Origin: Sideroxydans sp.
Lineage (GTDB): Bacteria > Pseudomonadota > Gammaproteobacteria > Burkholderiales > Gallionellaceae
Length of the DNA stretch: 64,000 nt
Assembly: GCA_027310725.1 (NCBI GenBank)
Contig: DAIDAG010000078.1
Coordinates: 111,252 to 175,251 of the forward strand
Reading direction: 5' to 3'
Position 1 is the first letter of the stretch. The number at the start of each line of letters is the position of its first letter. Of the stretch, positions 36,166 through 45,855 are shown one piece after another. The translations under genes were made by a program, and so were the position numbers. The notes under the pieces are model-generated. The model had not been told where the DNA came from. It made no database searches and saw only the letters and a program-made list of their open reading frames with translations.

Positions 36166-36426
36166 TTACTTCAATAGCGGATGATCCTTGGGCAGTTGTT
36201 TTGAGTACCAGATCGCAAGTTTGTGGCGCAGGGTCTTTTCGGCCACCTGGTCTTCCGGCAAGGGCTGAATGACCTTGTCGTGGACCAGCAGCCTGTAGAT
36301 ATACAGGAGTTTCTCGCTTACCGAGTCGTTCGGTTCGAACTCGACCACGCCGCGCCCTTCGGCATACTCCACCCCGGCATGGAATGCTTCCTTGAACAGT
36401 GCTGCTTCATTTTTCAGCTTCTTCAT
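36166..36426 (-). CDS. Small conserved protein, DUF5062-like
   Basis: 86-residue soluble, mainly helical protein: a Lys-rich N-terminus, GVEYAEGRGVVEFEPND, KLLYIYRLLVHDKVIQPLPEDQ and a C-terminal LPKDHPLLK. The pattern resembles DUF5062 proteins of gammaproteobacteria; this is from memory of the family and only moderately certain. GGAGGTGCC stands before the ATG. No obvious link to the neighbouring channel gene. Function unknown. Confidence 0.75.
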   Translation of the reverse strand: MKKLKNEAALFKEAFHAGVEYAEGRGVVEFEPNDSVSEKLLYIYRLLVHDKVIQPLPEDQVAEKTLRHKLAIWYSKQLPKDHPLLK

Positions 36427-36493
36427 GGCACCTCCGGATAACTGAACCAGGAATCATTGCTGCGCTGATACGGGAACAAAATCATCCATATCG

Positions 36494-37072
36494 CTATTCT
36501 TCCAATACCCGCTCAATGCGCCGGTCCGGCACCAGCCAGATGATGGCGACCAGCAGATACAATGCGTCCGCGAGCCATTGGTACCAGAAGGCAGACGGAA
36601 TGGCGACGGCATACAGGACTTGCGATAGCTTGCCCTTCCAGTCACGTTCCACCGCTTTGGCCAGCAGGGATTCCCTGCCGCCTTCGGCCAGAATGATGCA
36701 CTTCTGCAAGATGATGTAGGACAGCGCCGCCATGAACAGCACCACCCCATACAAGGCGGTAGGCAGCGCTGAAAAATGGTTCTCTCCCATCCATCCGGTC
36801 ACGAACGGCACCAGCGACAGCCAGAACAGCAGATGCAGATTGGCCCACAGGATGCTGCCATTCACGCGCCGCAGCGTGTGCAGCATGTGGTGATGGTTGT
36901 TCCAGTAAATGCCGATGTAAACGAAGCTGAGGATGTAGCTCAAGAAAACGGGCAGCAACGGTTGCAGGGCCTGCCAGTCGGAACCGTGCGGCACTTTCAT
37001 CTCCAGCACCATGATGGTGATGATGACGGCCAGCACCCCGTCGCTGAACGCTTCCAGACGCGTCTTTCCCAT
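36494..37072 (-). CDS. TMEM175-like potassium channel (DUF1211)
   Basis: 192-residue membrane protein with six predicted helices. The first contains the channel signature RLEAFSDGVLAVIITIMVLE (FSD motif), as in prokaryotic TMEM175 proteins; NNHHHMLHTLRRVNGSILWANL is the second conserved part. The length fits the bacterial one-repeat form, which assembles as a tetramer. ATG 37072 lies 12 bases after the stop of the CDF exporter gene, so the two probably share a transcript. Confidence 0.9.
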   Translation of the reverse strand: MGKTRLEAFSDGVLAVIITIMVLEMKVPHGSDWQALQPLLPVFLSYILSFVYIGIYWNNHHHMLHTLRRVNGSILWANLHLLFWLSLVPFVTGWMGENHFSALPTALYGVVLFMAALSYIILQKCIILAEGGRESLLAKAVERDWKGKLSQVLYAVAIPSAFWYQWLADALYLLVAIIWLVPDRRIERVLEE

Positions 37073-37083
37073 TTTTCTTCGCC

Positions 37084-38046
37084 TCAATGAATATGCGTCG
37101 ACGCTGTCTCTGCCGGGTGCAGCACACAGATATGATCCGTCGTTCCCTGCTCCACCTGCAGCGTGCTGTGGTGGATGGAGTATCTTTCCCTGAGCGTGCA
37201 CATGATGTCGTCCATGAAAGCGTCGCCCGGATAACCTCCCGGCATCACCAGATGGACGGTCAGCGCGCTCTCTGTCGTGCTCATGCCCCAGATGTGCAGA
37301 TCGTGGATATCGGCGACCCCGGGGCATTCGCGCAGATAGTCTTCCAGCGCGGCTGCATCGATGTGAGCGGGGATCGCGTTCAACGCCAGTTGCAGCGACT
37401 CGCGCAGCAGCCCCCAGGTGCCGATCACGACCACTGCCACGATCGCCAGGCTGACCGCCGGATCAAGCCAGTACCAGCCGGTATACAGCATCACCACGCC
37501 TGCAACTGCAACACCCAGCGAGACGGCCGCATCGGCCATCATGTGCAGGTAAGCGCCGCGAATGTTCAGGTCGCCCTCGCTTCCCTTGACGAACAACCAT
37601 GCCGACACGCCGTTGATCCCGATGCCGACAACTGCCACCAGCGAGACCGTCAGTCCGGCGACGACATGAGGTTCAGAGAAGCGCTGTATGGCCTCCCACG
37701 CGATCCCCCCGCAGGCCACCATCAGGAACATGGCATTGGTCAGCGCGGCCAGTATCGACGTGCTGCGCAGCCCGTAAGTAAACCGCCCGCTCGGCGTTTT
37801 GCGCGCAAGGATCGCCGCACCCAACGCCAGCAACAGGCCCAGCACGTCGGAAAGATTGTGGCCGGCATCGGCCATGAGCGCGGTCGAGTGGGCGATGATG
37901 CCATAGGCGAACTCGACTGCCACAAAGGCGGTATTCAGGGCAATCGCGATCACGAAAGCGCGGCCGTGGTTGTTCGGATCGCCGTGGTGATGGTGATGCC
38001 CTTCGTGCGAGTGCCCGCTGTGGTCATGTGTATGGTTGTGTAGCAT
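37084..38046 (-). CDS. Cation diffusion facilitator (CzcD/ZitB-type metal exporter)
   Basis: 320-residue CDF antiporter exporting Zn2+ or similar divalent metals. A His-rich N-terminus (HNHTHDHSGHSHEGHHHHHG) precedes six transmembrane helices with the metal-site motifs ADAGHNLSDVLG (TM2) and MADAAVSLGVAVAG (TM5). The C-terminal cytoplasmic domain has DIHDLHIWGMSTTE. Followed closely by a TMEM175-like channel gene. Confidence 0.94.
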   Translation of the reverse strand: MLHNHTHDHSGHSHEGHHHHHGDPNNHGRAFVIAIALNTAFVAVEFAYGIIAHSTALMADAGHNLSDVLGLLLALGAAILARKTPSGRFTYGLRSTSILAALTNAMFLMVACGGIAWEAIQRFSEPHVVAGLTVSLVAVVGIGINGVSAWLFVKGSEGDLNIRGAYLHMMADAAVSLGVAVAGVVMLYTGWYWLDPAVSLAIVAVVVIGTWGLLRESLQLALNAIPAHIDAAALEDYLRECPGVADIHDLHIWGMSTTESALTVHLVMPGGYPGDAFMDDIMCTLRERYSIHHSTLQVEQGTTDHICVLHPAETASTHIH

Positions 38047-38161
38047 TAAATCCGCTTTCGTGTAGTGACAGGTTGAAATGAGTCGGTAAAGATCAATGGC
38101 AGGTTTCAGGCTCGATCATCCCCGGAACAGCGTATCGCGTTCAGGGACCGGCAACAACCGA

Positions 38162-39523
38162 TCAACGCATTTTAGCCACCGCGTCTTCCACGCGTTCCAC
38201 CGCAATGATCTCCATGCCGTCGATCTTGTGCTTGGGCGCGTTCGCTTTGGGGATGATGGCGTGGGTGAAGCCGAGTTTGGCGGCTTCCTTCAGGCGCTCC
38301 TGCCCGCGCTGCACCGGCCGCACTTCGCCTGCCAGCCCCACTTCGCCGAACACCACCATCTTTTCCGGTAGCGGCCTGTTGCGCAGACTGGAAACAATGG
38401 CGAGCAATACGGCGAGGTCCGCACCCGGTTCGGTGATCTTCACACCGCCCACGGCGTTGATGAACACATCCTGGTCGAAACAGGCGATGCCCGCGTGGCG
38501 ATGCAGCACGGCCAGCAGCATCGCCAGCCGGTTCTGCTCCAGGCCCAGCGACAATCGCCGCGGCGTGGGTGCATGCGAATCATCGAGCAGCGCCTGTATC
38601 TCCACCAGCAATGGACGCGTGCCTTCCTGCGTGACCATGACGCACGAGCCAGCCACCTGTGCGCCGTGCTGGGAGAGAAAGAGTGCGGACGGGTTGCTCA
38701 CTTCGCGCAGCCCCTTTTCGGTCATCGCGAACACGCCGAGTTCGTTCACTGCACCAAACCGGTTCTTGAACGCGCGTATCAGGCGGAAGCTGGAATGGGT
38801 ATCGCCCTCGAAATACAGCACGGTATCGACGATATGTTCCAGCACCCTGGGACCTGCCAGCGCGCCTTCCTTGGTGACGTGGCCGACAAGGATGATGGTC
38901 ACGCCGCTGCTCTTGGCCAGACGCGTGAGTTGTGCCGCGCATTCGCGCACCTGCGCCACCGAGCCGGGCGCGGAGGTGAGTTGTTCGGAATACACGGTCT
39001 GGATGGAGTCGATCACCACGACATCGGGTTTTTCGTGCGCGACGGTGGCCTGAATCTTTTCGAGCTGGATCTCTGGCAGCAGGTGCACTTCGCGCGCATC
39101 CAGGGAGAGGCGCTTGGCGCGTAGCGCGATCTGCTGCGCCGATTCTTCACCGCTCACATACAGCACTTTCTTTGTGGTGGAGAGATGCGCCAATGCCTGC
39201 AACAAGAGAGTGGATTTGCCGATACCCGGATCGCCGCCGATCAGCACCACCCCGCCTTCCACCAGCCCGCCGCCCAGCACACGGTCGAATTCGTCGATGC
39301 CGGTCGGCGTACGCGATACTTCGCTTGCCTCCACCTCCGCCAGTTGCTGCAACTTGCCCGATGCAGCCAGCGCACTGTAGCGGTTCTTGCCGGCCGCTGG
39401 CAGCGCTTCCGCCACCGATTCAACCAGCGTGTTCCATTCGCCGCAATTCGGACATTGGCCTTGCCATTTGGGGGATTGTCCGCCGCATTCAGTGCAGCTA
39501 TAGACCGTCTTTATTTTCGCCAT
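38162..39523 (-). CDS. radA: DNA repair protein RadA
   Basis: 453-residue RecA-like branch-migration ATPase. A zinc finger opens the protein (CTECGGQSPKWQGQCPNCGEW). Then come Walker A GGDPGIGKSTLLLQ, Walker B VVVIDSIQTVY, the RadA-specific KNRFGAVNE motif, and a C-terminal Lon-like domain with GGVKITEPGADLAVLLA. ATG 39523 gives the standard RadA length. It is divergent from the FAD-dependent oxidoreductase gene with 61 bases between starts. Confidence 0.96.
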   Translation of the reverse strand: MAKIKTVYSCTECGGQSPKWQGQCPNCGEWNTLVESVAEALPAAGKNRYSALAASGKLQQLAEVEASEVSRTPTGIDEFDRVLGGGLVEGGVVLIGGDPGIGKSTLLLQALAHLSTTKKVLYVSGEESAQQIALRAKRLSLDAREVHLLPEIQLEKIQATVAHEKPDVVVIDSIQTVYSEQLTSAPGSVAQVRECAAQLTRLAKSSGVTIILVGHVTKEGALAGPRVLEHIVDTVLYFEGDTHSSFRLIRAFKNRFGAVNELGVFAMTEKGLREVSNPSALFLSQHGAQVAGSCVMVTQEGTRPLLVEIQALLDDSHAPTPRRLSLGLEQNRLAMLLAVLHRHAGIACFDQDVFINAVGGVKITEPGADLAVLLAIVSSLRNRPLPEKMVVFGEVGLAGEVRPVQRGQERLKEAAKLGFTHAIIPKANAPKHKIDGMEIIAVERVEDAVAKMR

Positions 39524-39572
39524 GTGAGCCTCAAAATTCGGAGGGTGTGAGGATAGCGCAGTTCTCATCGGG

Positions 39573-39578
39573 TAGAAT
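39573..39578 (+). promoter_or_regulatory. Possible -10 element giving a leaderless transcript
   Basis: TAGAAT lies six bases before the ATG at 39585, and there is no Shine-Dalgarno sequence in the interval. If used, transcription would start at or next to the start codon. No good -35 box is visible, so this is tentative. Confidence 0.3.
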
Positions 39579-39584
39579 AGCAAC

Positions 39585-41195
39585 ATGCTACGCCTCACCG
39601 AAATCAGACTCCCTCTCGAACATCCCGCAGATGCTTTATCCGCCGCCATTCTGAAGCGGCTGGGTATCGCCGCTTCTGAATTGCTCAGTCTTGCGATCTT
39701 TCGCCGTGGATACGACGCGCGCAAAAGGAACGCCATCGTCCTGGTTTATACCGTGGACATCGAAGTAGCAAACGAAGCGGCGCTGCTCAAGAAGAATATC
39801 CCGCATGTCGCGACCGCACCGGACATGAGCTACCACGTTGTGGCACAAGCTCCGCAAGGGCTGGCCGAGCGGCCTGTCGTCATCGGCACCGGGCCCTGCG
39901 GTATCTTTGCCGGCTTGTTGCTCGCCCAGATGGGCTTTTGCCCCATCATCCTGGAGCGCGGCAAAGAGGTGCGCGAGCGCACCAAGGATACCTGGGGCTT
40001 GTGGCGCAAAGGCAAACTCGACCCCGAATCCAATGTGCAGTTCGGCGAGGGCGGTGCCGGTACCTTCTCGGACGGCAAGCTGCACAGCCAGATCAAGGAC
40101 CCGAAGTTCTACGGGCGCAAGGTGCTCACCGAGTTCGTGAAGGCCGGTGCGCCGGAAGAAATCATGTACGTGAGCAAGCCGCATATCGGCACCTTCCGCC
40201 TGGTGAGCATGGTGGAGGAGATGCGCCGCAACATGGAGGCGCTGGGGGCGGAAATACGCTTTCAGAGCCGTGTGGAGGACATCGAGATCGAGAACGGACA
40301 GGTGCGCGGCGTGGTGCTGGCGAACGGCGAACGCATCGCGACCGGTCATGTCGTGCTTGCCGTCGGACACAGCGCGCGCGACACCTTCGAGATGCTGCAC
40401 AAGCGCGGTGTCTACATGGAAGCCAAGCCTTTCTCCATCGGCTTCCGCATCGAGCATCCGCAGTCGGTCATCGACCGTGCCCGCTTCGGTCCCAACGCGG
40501 GCAATCCCTTGCTGGGCGCGGCGGATTACAAGCTGGTGCACCATGCCAGCAACGGCCGTTCGGTCTACAGCTTCTGCATGTGCCCGGGCGGCACGGTGGT
40601 GGCCGCGACTTCAGAAGAAGGCCGTGTGGTCACCAACGGCATGAGCCAGTATTCGCGCAACGAGCGCAACGCCAACAGCGGCATCGTCGTGGGCATCACG
40701 CCGGAGGACTTTCCGGGAGATGTCCTCGCGGGTGTCGAATTCCAGCGCAAATGGGAAGCTCGCGCGTTCGAGTTGGGCGGCAGGAACTATTGCGCGCCGG
40801 GACAGCTTGTCGGCGATTTCCTGGCGGGCCATCCTTCCGATCATCTCGGCGAAGTCGTACCGTCCTACACTCCGGGCGTGACGCCCACCGATCTATCTAC
40901 CGCCCTGCCCGACTATGCCATTGCCGCCATCCGCGAAGCATTGCCCGCGTTCGGAAAACAGATCAAAGGCTTTGCCATGGAAGATGCGGTGCTGACCGGC
41001 GTGGAAACGCGAACTTCCTCACCGGTGCGCATCAGGCGCGGCGAGAATTTCCAGAGCACCAACATCAAGGGGCTGTACCCGGCAGGCGAAGGTGCAGGGT
41101 ATGCCGGCGGTATTCTTTCTGCCGCAGTGGACGGCATCGAGGTGGCCGAGGCGGTCGCGCTGGATATGGTTGCGAACGGGGCGAATCGGTTATAG
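39585..41195 (+). CDS. FAD-dependent dehydrogenase (COG2509-like)
   Basis: 536-residue predicted flavoprotein. An N-terminal domain with IFRRGYDARKRNAIVLVY precedes the FAD-binding VVIGTGPCGIFAGLLLAQMG (GxGxxG), GEGGAGTFSDGKLHSQ and C-terminal GLYPAGEGAGYAGGI. This is the arrangement of uncharacterised FAD-dependent dehydrogenases of the COG2509 group found widely in bacteria. The substrate is unknown. It appears to be a single gene. Confidence 0.9.
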   Translation: MLRLTEIRLPLEHPADALSAAILKRLGIAASELLSLAIFRRGYDARKRNAIVLVYTVDIEVANEAALLKKNIPHVATAPDMSYHVVAQAPQGLAERPVVIGTGPCGIFAGLLLAQMGFCPIILERGKEVRERTKDTWGLWRKGKLDPESNVQFGEGGAGTFSDGKLHSQIKDPKFYGRKVLTEFVKAGAPEEIMYVSKPHIGTFRLVSMVEEMRRNMEALGAEIRFQSRVEDIEIENGQVRGVVLANGERIATGHVVLAVGHSARDTFEMLHKRGVYMEAKPFSIGFRIEHPQSVIDRARFGPNAGNPLLGAADYKLVHHASNGRSVYSFCMCPGGTVVAATSEEGRVVTNGMSQYSRNERNANSGIVVGITPEDFPGDVLAGVEFQRKWEARAFELGGRNYCAPGQLVGDFLAGHPSDHLGEVVPSYTPGVTPTDLSTALPDYAIAAIREALPAFGKQIKGFAMEDAVLTGVETRTSSPVRIRRGENFQSTNIKGLYPAGEGAGYAGGILSAAVDGIEVAEAVALDMVANGANRL

Positions 41196-41264
41196 TGATG
41201 TAATACAGTACAATACTTCGCAAATATCAGGATTGGCAGTTCTCTTAAGCATATAAGGGGGAGT

Positions 41265-42131
41265 ATGCGTGATCTAGTCAGAATGCTTCTGCTAGCCGGC
41301 TTCATTTGCGGAACGGCAGCAAGCGCAGCGGCTGCAGACCAACCTGCCGGACCGGAACCGCTCATCCTCGGCGTACACCCCTATTTGCCTCACGACGAGA
41401 TCATCGCCCGCTTTACCCCTCTTGCCAATTACCTCTCGCGCTCCATTGGCCGCCCGGTTGAAGTGCGCATCGGCCGCACCTACAACGAACACATCAACGC
41501 CATAGGCAATGACGCTATCGATATCGCCTATATGGGACCTGCCCCCTATGTGGAAATGGTGGAAAAGTTCGGAAAAAAGCCGCTGCTCGCGCGGCAGGTG
41601 ATCAACGGGGATCCCTATTTGAGGGGCGAGATCATCGTCCGGCAAGACAGCCCTTTCCAAACGCTCGCCGACCTGAAAGGAAAATGCTTTTTGTTCGGTG
41701 ACAACAACTCCACCATGAGCTATGTATTGCCCCAGCGCATGCTCGAAAGTGCAGGCATCCCGTTAAACAGGCTCGGCAGTTACAAATCCCTGGCGGGGCA
41801 CAAGAACGTCGCACTGGCGGTACTTGCCGGCAGCTGCGATGCCGGGGCGGTCAAAAGCGAAGTGTTCCATGAATATGAACCCAGGGGCCTGCGCGCTTTG
41901 GCCGAGTTGCCTTTGGTCGCCGACCATGTGTTTGTGACCAGTGCGCGGCTGCCGGCATCACTGGTGGCCAAGCTTCGCAAGCTGTTTATGATACTGAACG
42001 AGTTGCCCGAAGGCGCCCCCATCATGACAGGGATACACCCCGAAATGACCGCGTTGGTGCCGGCCAAGGACAGCGACTACAACAAGCTGCGCGTTTTGAT
42101 GAAATCGAAATCAACCTCCCAACCGCATTGA
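41265..42131 (+). CDS. PhnD-like periplasmic binding protein
   Basis: 288-residue exported protein (signal ending TAASAAAADQ) of the phosphate/phosphite/phosphonate-binding PhnD family: PLILGVHPYLPHDEIIARFTPL, GRTYNEHINAIGNDAIDIAYMGP, LKGKCFLFGDNNSTMSYVLPQ. AAGGGGGAG precedes the ATG. No ABC permease or ATPase gene is nearby; instead a membrane GGDEF-EAL protein follows after six bases. It is therefore more likely the sensing subunit of that signalling protein than a transport component. Confidence 0.9.
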   Translation: MRDLVRMLLLAGFICGTAASAAAADQPAGPEPLILGVHPYLPHDEIIARFTPLANYLSRSIGRPVEVRIGRTYNEHINAIGNDAIDIAYMGPAPYVEMVEKFGKKPLLARQVINGDPYLRGEIIVRQDSPFQTLADLKGKCFLFGDNNSTMSYVLPQRMLESAGIPLNRLGSYKSLAGHKNVALAVLAGSCDAGAVKSEVFHEYEPRGLRALAELPLVADHVFVTSARLPASLVAKLRKLFMILNELPEGAPIMTGIHPEMTALVPAKDSDYNKLRVLMKSKSTSQPH

Positions 42132-42137
42132 GCCTTG

Positions 42138-44924
42138 ATGAATCCCAAGACATATTTTGAAAAATTGCCATGGCTCTTTCTTTTTGCCTTCCTGGCTTTG
42201 TTGGGCGCTGCTTCGATCGTTTTCCTGGCCAATAAATTCGCCGATGATCTGAAGCTTGCACGCGCGTCGGCATCACAGCAATTGCAGTTGATCACATCCG
42301 TCCTTTCCTCGGAACTGAATCAGGCGAATTACCAGAATATCGATACGCTGTTCAATCAATGGGCGAAAGCGAACGGGAGTATCGTCGAGCTGCAGCTGGT
42401 CTCCGCCAATGGCTTCAAAATAGCAAACTATCTCCGTCCCGCAGCGGATAAACATATCCTGCAGCTGCAAACCGACATCTCCTATTCATACCGGGAACAG
42501 GCGACGGTTCTGATTCGCGTGAGCCTGGACTCCGTGTATCAGGGCCAGCAAAAATTTGCGACGCAATTTGCGGGAATATTCCTTGCCTTTTCCATCCTGG
42601 TTTCATTCCTGCTTTACTTCGTCATTCATAGCAGAAAAGAAGCTTTCAAGGCCAGGCGTATCACGAGGCTGTACAACGCACTGAGCGAAATCAACCAGGC
42701 CATCGTGCGCATGGAACAGGAAGCGCAGTTATTTCCTCTGGTATGCCGTTGCGCAGTCGAATTCGGCGGGATGAGCATGGCCTTTGTAGCGCGGGTGGAT
42801 GAAAAGAGCAATCTGTTCTACCCGTCCGCCAGTTACGGCGACGGGCGCGAATTCCTGGATGGCATCGTCATTTCGCCGCTTGCTGACGTACCGGAAGGCA
42901 ACGGCCCGATCGGCATCGCCTACCGCGAGAACAGGTCAGTGATAGTGAATGACTATCACGCCGACCCCGTCACGGCCCCATGGAGGGGACGCGCGTCGGA
43001 GAATGGCTGGCATTCGGCGGCAACCTTCCCGATACAGCGGGGTGACCGGCCGTTTGCCGTGCTTTCGGTGTATCACGCGCTGGCCGGAGCCTTCGACGAA
43101 GAAGCCATTGCCTTGCTGGATGAGATGTCGCGGGATATTTCCTTCTCACTGGATAATTTTGACCGGGAAGCCCAGCGAAAAACGGCAGAAAAATCCCTGC
43201 AACTGGCAGCATCCATCTACGAAAACAGCAGCGAAGGCATGATGATTACCGATGCCGACAATTTGATCATAGCTGTCAATCCTGCTTTCACACGGATCAC
43301 CGGTTACGACGTTGGGGAGGTAGCCGGAAAGAGCCCCGGTATTCTGAAATCGAGCTACCACGACACGGAGTTCTATCAGTCCATGTGGAACGAAATCAAT
43401 TCCAGCGGCAAGTGGACAGGTGAAATATGGGATAGACGCAAGAACGGCGAAATTTATCCCAAATGGCTGACCATCAACACCGTTTTCAGCAATGAAGGAA
43501 AGGTGCATCACCGGATCGCTCTGTTCACCGATATCACCCAAAAGAAAGAGTCCGAAGAACAGATCTGGCAACAGGCCAATTTCGATCACCTGACCGGCTT
43601 GCCCAATTCGCGCATGTTTCACGACCGCCTGAAGCAGGAAATGAAGAAATCTCACCGCAGTGCGCTTCCGCTTGCAGTGATGTTTCTCGATATAGACCAC
43701 TTCAAGGAGGTCAATGACACTCTGGGTCATGCCAAGGGCGACATATTGCTGAAGGAAGCGGCTCAGCGTCTTTTGGGTTGTGTGCGCGAATCCGACACGG
43801 TTGCCCGCTTTGGCGGGGACGAGTTTGTGCTCATCCTGAGCGACCTCGGCGACACAGACTGCGTTGAACGGATCAACGAATGCATACTGGACAAGCTCTC
43901 GGCACCATTCCAGTTGGGCGGCGAATTAGTCTATGTATCGGTCAGTATCGGGATCACGATTTATCCGTCCGATGCAACGGAAACAGACGCCCTGCTCAGT
44001 AATGCCGACCAGGCAATGTATGCCGCCAAGAATGCGGGCCGCAACCGTTACAGTTACTATACCGAAGCCATGCAGTTGGTAGCGAAAAACCGGATGAGTC
44101 TGTCCAATGATTTGCGCAGTGCACTGGAAGACGACCAGTTCAAGCTGGTATTTCAGCCTATTGTAGAGTTGGCGACGGGCTCTATACGCAAAGCCGAAGC
44201 GCTGATTCGCTGGCAACATCCAATGCGCGGCCTGGTCAGCCCTACGGAATTCATCCCGATAGCGGAACAGAGCGGACTGATCATAAAGATCGGCGACTGG
44301 GTATTCCGCCAGGCGGCGCTTCTGGTAAAGCACTGGCAAGCTATCGACGGAAAAGATGTGCAGATCAGCATCAACAAGTCGCCGGTTCAATTCAGAAACG
44401 ATAACGATATCCAGTTAACATGGTTTGAGCATTTGCATGAACTGGGCCTGTCGGGAAACAGCATCGTGGTGGAGATCACCGAAGGTCTGCTAATGGAAGG
44501 CAGCGATGCCATTGTCAAAAGAAAACTGCTGGCCTTCAGGGACAACGGGATGCAGGTTGCACTGGACGACTTCGGGACGGGATACTCGTCGCTTTCCTAT
44601 CTGAAGATATTCGACATCGATTACATCAAGATCGACCAGTCTTTCGTTCGCAATCTCGCGCCCGATTCAAGCGACCTTGCGCTCTGCGAAGCCATGATCA
44701 TGATGGCCCATAAACTGGGCATCAAGGTCATCGCCGAAGGTGTGGAAACGCCGGAACAGCGTGACCTGCTGATTGCCGCGGGCTGTGACTTCGGACAAGG
44801 TTACCTGTTCTCCAAACCGCTATCGGCAAAAGACTTTGAAAGTCTCCTGCGGAAAACCCGAACTTGTTTTCCTCGTGCAAACGGGAATATCAATGCAGGG
44901 TCTGGTTCGCTGCAATCGCCATGA
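42138..44924 (+). CDS. Membrane GAF-PAS-GGDEF-EAL c-di-GMP signalling protein
   Basis: 928 residues. Two transmembrane helices (about 11-33 and 137-158) bound a periplasmic domain of about 100 residues. In the cytoplasm follow GAF (about 185-335), PAS (about 355-465, with PAS-associated EEQ-type linker), GGDEF (RFGGDEFVLIL, motif near 559) and EAL (KAEALIRWQHP near 685; DDFGTGYSSLSYLK). Both catalytic motifs look intact, so it may make and degrade c-di-GMP or be switched between the two. Its gene starts six bases after the PhnD-like gene, making that protein the probable periplasmic ligand sensor. The last 35 bases overlap the Hsp33 gene tail to tail. Confidence 0.94.
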   Translation: MNPKTYFEKLPWLFLFAFLALLGAASIVFLANKFADDLKLARASASQQLQLITSVLSSELNQANYQNIDTLFNQWAKANGSIVELQLVSANGFKIANYLRPAADKHILQLQTDISYSYREQATVLIRVSLDSVYQGQQKFATQFAGIFLAFSILVSFLLYFVIHSRKEAFKARRITRLYNALSEINQAIVRMEQEAQLFPLVCRCAVEFGGMSMAFVARVDEKSNLFYPSASYGDGREFLDGIVISPLADVPEGNGPIGIAYRENRSVIVNDYHADPVTAPWRGRASENGWHSAATFPIQRGDRPFAVLSVYHALAGAFDEEAIALLDEMSRDISFSLDNFDREAQRKTAEKSLQLAASIYENSSEGMMITDADNLIIAVNPAFTRITGYDVGEVAGKSPGILKSSYHDTEFYQSMWNEINSSGKWTGEIWDRRKNGEIYPKWLTINTVFSNEGKVHHRIALFTDITQKKESEEQIWQQANFDHLTGLPNSRMFHDRLKQEMKKSHRSALPLAVMFLDIDHFKEVNDTLGHAKGDILLKEAAQRLLGCVRESDTVARFGGDEFVLILSDLGDTDCVERINECILDKLSAPFQLGGELVYVSVSIGITIYPSDATETDALLSNADQAMYAAKNAGRNRYSYYTEAMQLVAKNRMSLSNDLRSALEDDQFKLVFQPIVELATGSIRKAEALIRWQHPMRGLVSPTEFIPIAEQSGLIIKIGDWVFRQAALLVKHWQAIDGKDVQISINKSPVQFRNDNDIQLTWFEHLHELGLSGNSIVVEITEGLLMEGSDAIVKRKLLAFRDNGMQVALDDFGTGYSSLSYLKIFDIDYIKIDQSFVRNLAPDSSDLALCEAMIMMAHKLGIKVIAEGVETPEQRDLLIAAGCDFGQGYLFSKPLSAKDFESLLRKTRTCFPRANGNINAGSGSLQSP

Positions 44925-45771
44925 TGTCGGCGAACACCGCGTCGGCATCCACACGGTCGAAGACGTAGCGCTGATTGCAGAATTCGCAGTGCACTTCAAC
45001 GTCGCCGCGCTCCGCGATGATCGACTCCACCTCGTCCCGTCCGAGCATGCGCAACATCCTGGCCACATTCTCGCGCGAACAAGTGCAGCGAAACACGACA
45101 TCCTGCGCCTCGAACAACCGGATATCTTCTTCGTGGTATAGCCGATGCACCAGCTCGACGGCCGGCAAGGTCAGCAGTTCTTCCGGCTTGAGCGTATCGG
45201 CTAGCTGCGACGCGCGCCCCCAGGCATCGTCGTCCTCGGACTCGGGCTGTTCGGGGAGTCTTTGCAGCAGCATGCCGGCAGCAATTTTCCCATCCGTTGC
45301 CAACCACAGGCGCGTTTCCAGTTGTTCCGAACGCATCATGTAGTTTTGCAGTATCGCGGCAATGCTCTCTCCTTCCAGCGCGACGATGCCCTGATACGCC
45401 TGATTGCCGTCCTTGGGATCCAGCGTGATGACAAAACGCCCGTCACCCACCAGTTCCTGCAGCGTGCCGTGTAACAGATCGCCTTCCCACTTTGCGGTGG
45501 CACGCACTTCCAGATCGCCGGAACACTCCACTACCAACAGCTTCACTGCGCCCTTGCCGTGTATCTGCAGGATCATGGACCCCTTCAATTTGAGCGTCGC
45601 GGCAAGCAATACTGCAGCGGCGCACAGTTCGCCCATCAGGTCGCGCAGCACAGGTGGATAGTCATGACGTTCGATCACGCTCTGCCAGACGGCGTCGAGG
45701 CGCACGATCTCGCCGCGTATCGGGGCGTGTTCGAACAGGAAGCGGCGCAGGGAATCGGATGGATTTTTCAT
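44890..45771 (-). CDS. hslO: 33 kDa chaperonin Hsp33
   Basis: 293-residue redox-regulated holdase that protects proteins during oxidative stress. N-terminal RRFLFEHAPIRGEIVRLDAVW and GDGRFVITLDPKDGNQAYQG match the family. The C-terminal zinc switch is complete: CTCS and CEFC spaced by 31 residues. ATG 45771 is chosen over upstream alternatives. The 3' end overlaps the convergent GGDEF-EAL gene by 35 bases. Confidence 0.95.
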   Translation of the reverse strand: MKNPSDSLRRFLFEHAPIRGEIVRLDAVWQSVIERHDYPPVLRDLMGELCAAAVLLAATLKLKGSMILQIHGKGAVKLLVVECSGDLEVRATAKWEGDLLHGTLQELVGDGRFVITLDPKDGNQAYQGIVALEGESIAAILQNYMMRSEQLETRLWLATDGKIAAGMLLQRLPEQPESEDDDAWGRASQLADTLKPEELLTLPAVELVHRLYHEEDIRLFEAQDVVFRCTCSRENVARMLRMLGRDEVESIIAERGDVEVHCEFCNQRYVFDRVDADAVFADIMAIAANQTLH

Positions 45772-45813
45772 GATCGGCGATGATAACACCGCACCGGCTA
45801 TGCAAGAAATGAC

Positions 45814-45836
45814 AAGGGCAGCCCGGACTGCCCTTT
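45814..45836 (-). terminator. Probable terminator downstream of the DHC gene
   Basis: AAGGGCAG and CTGCCCTT form a perfect eight-base stem around a six-base loop, 20 bases after the DHC stop codon. On the minus strand it is followed by GTCATTTCTT. It marks the end of the cytochrome operon. Confidence 0.7.
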
Positions 45837-45855
45837 GGTCAGAAAATGGATCGTA

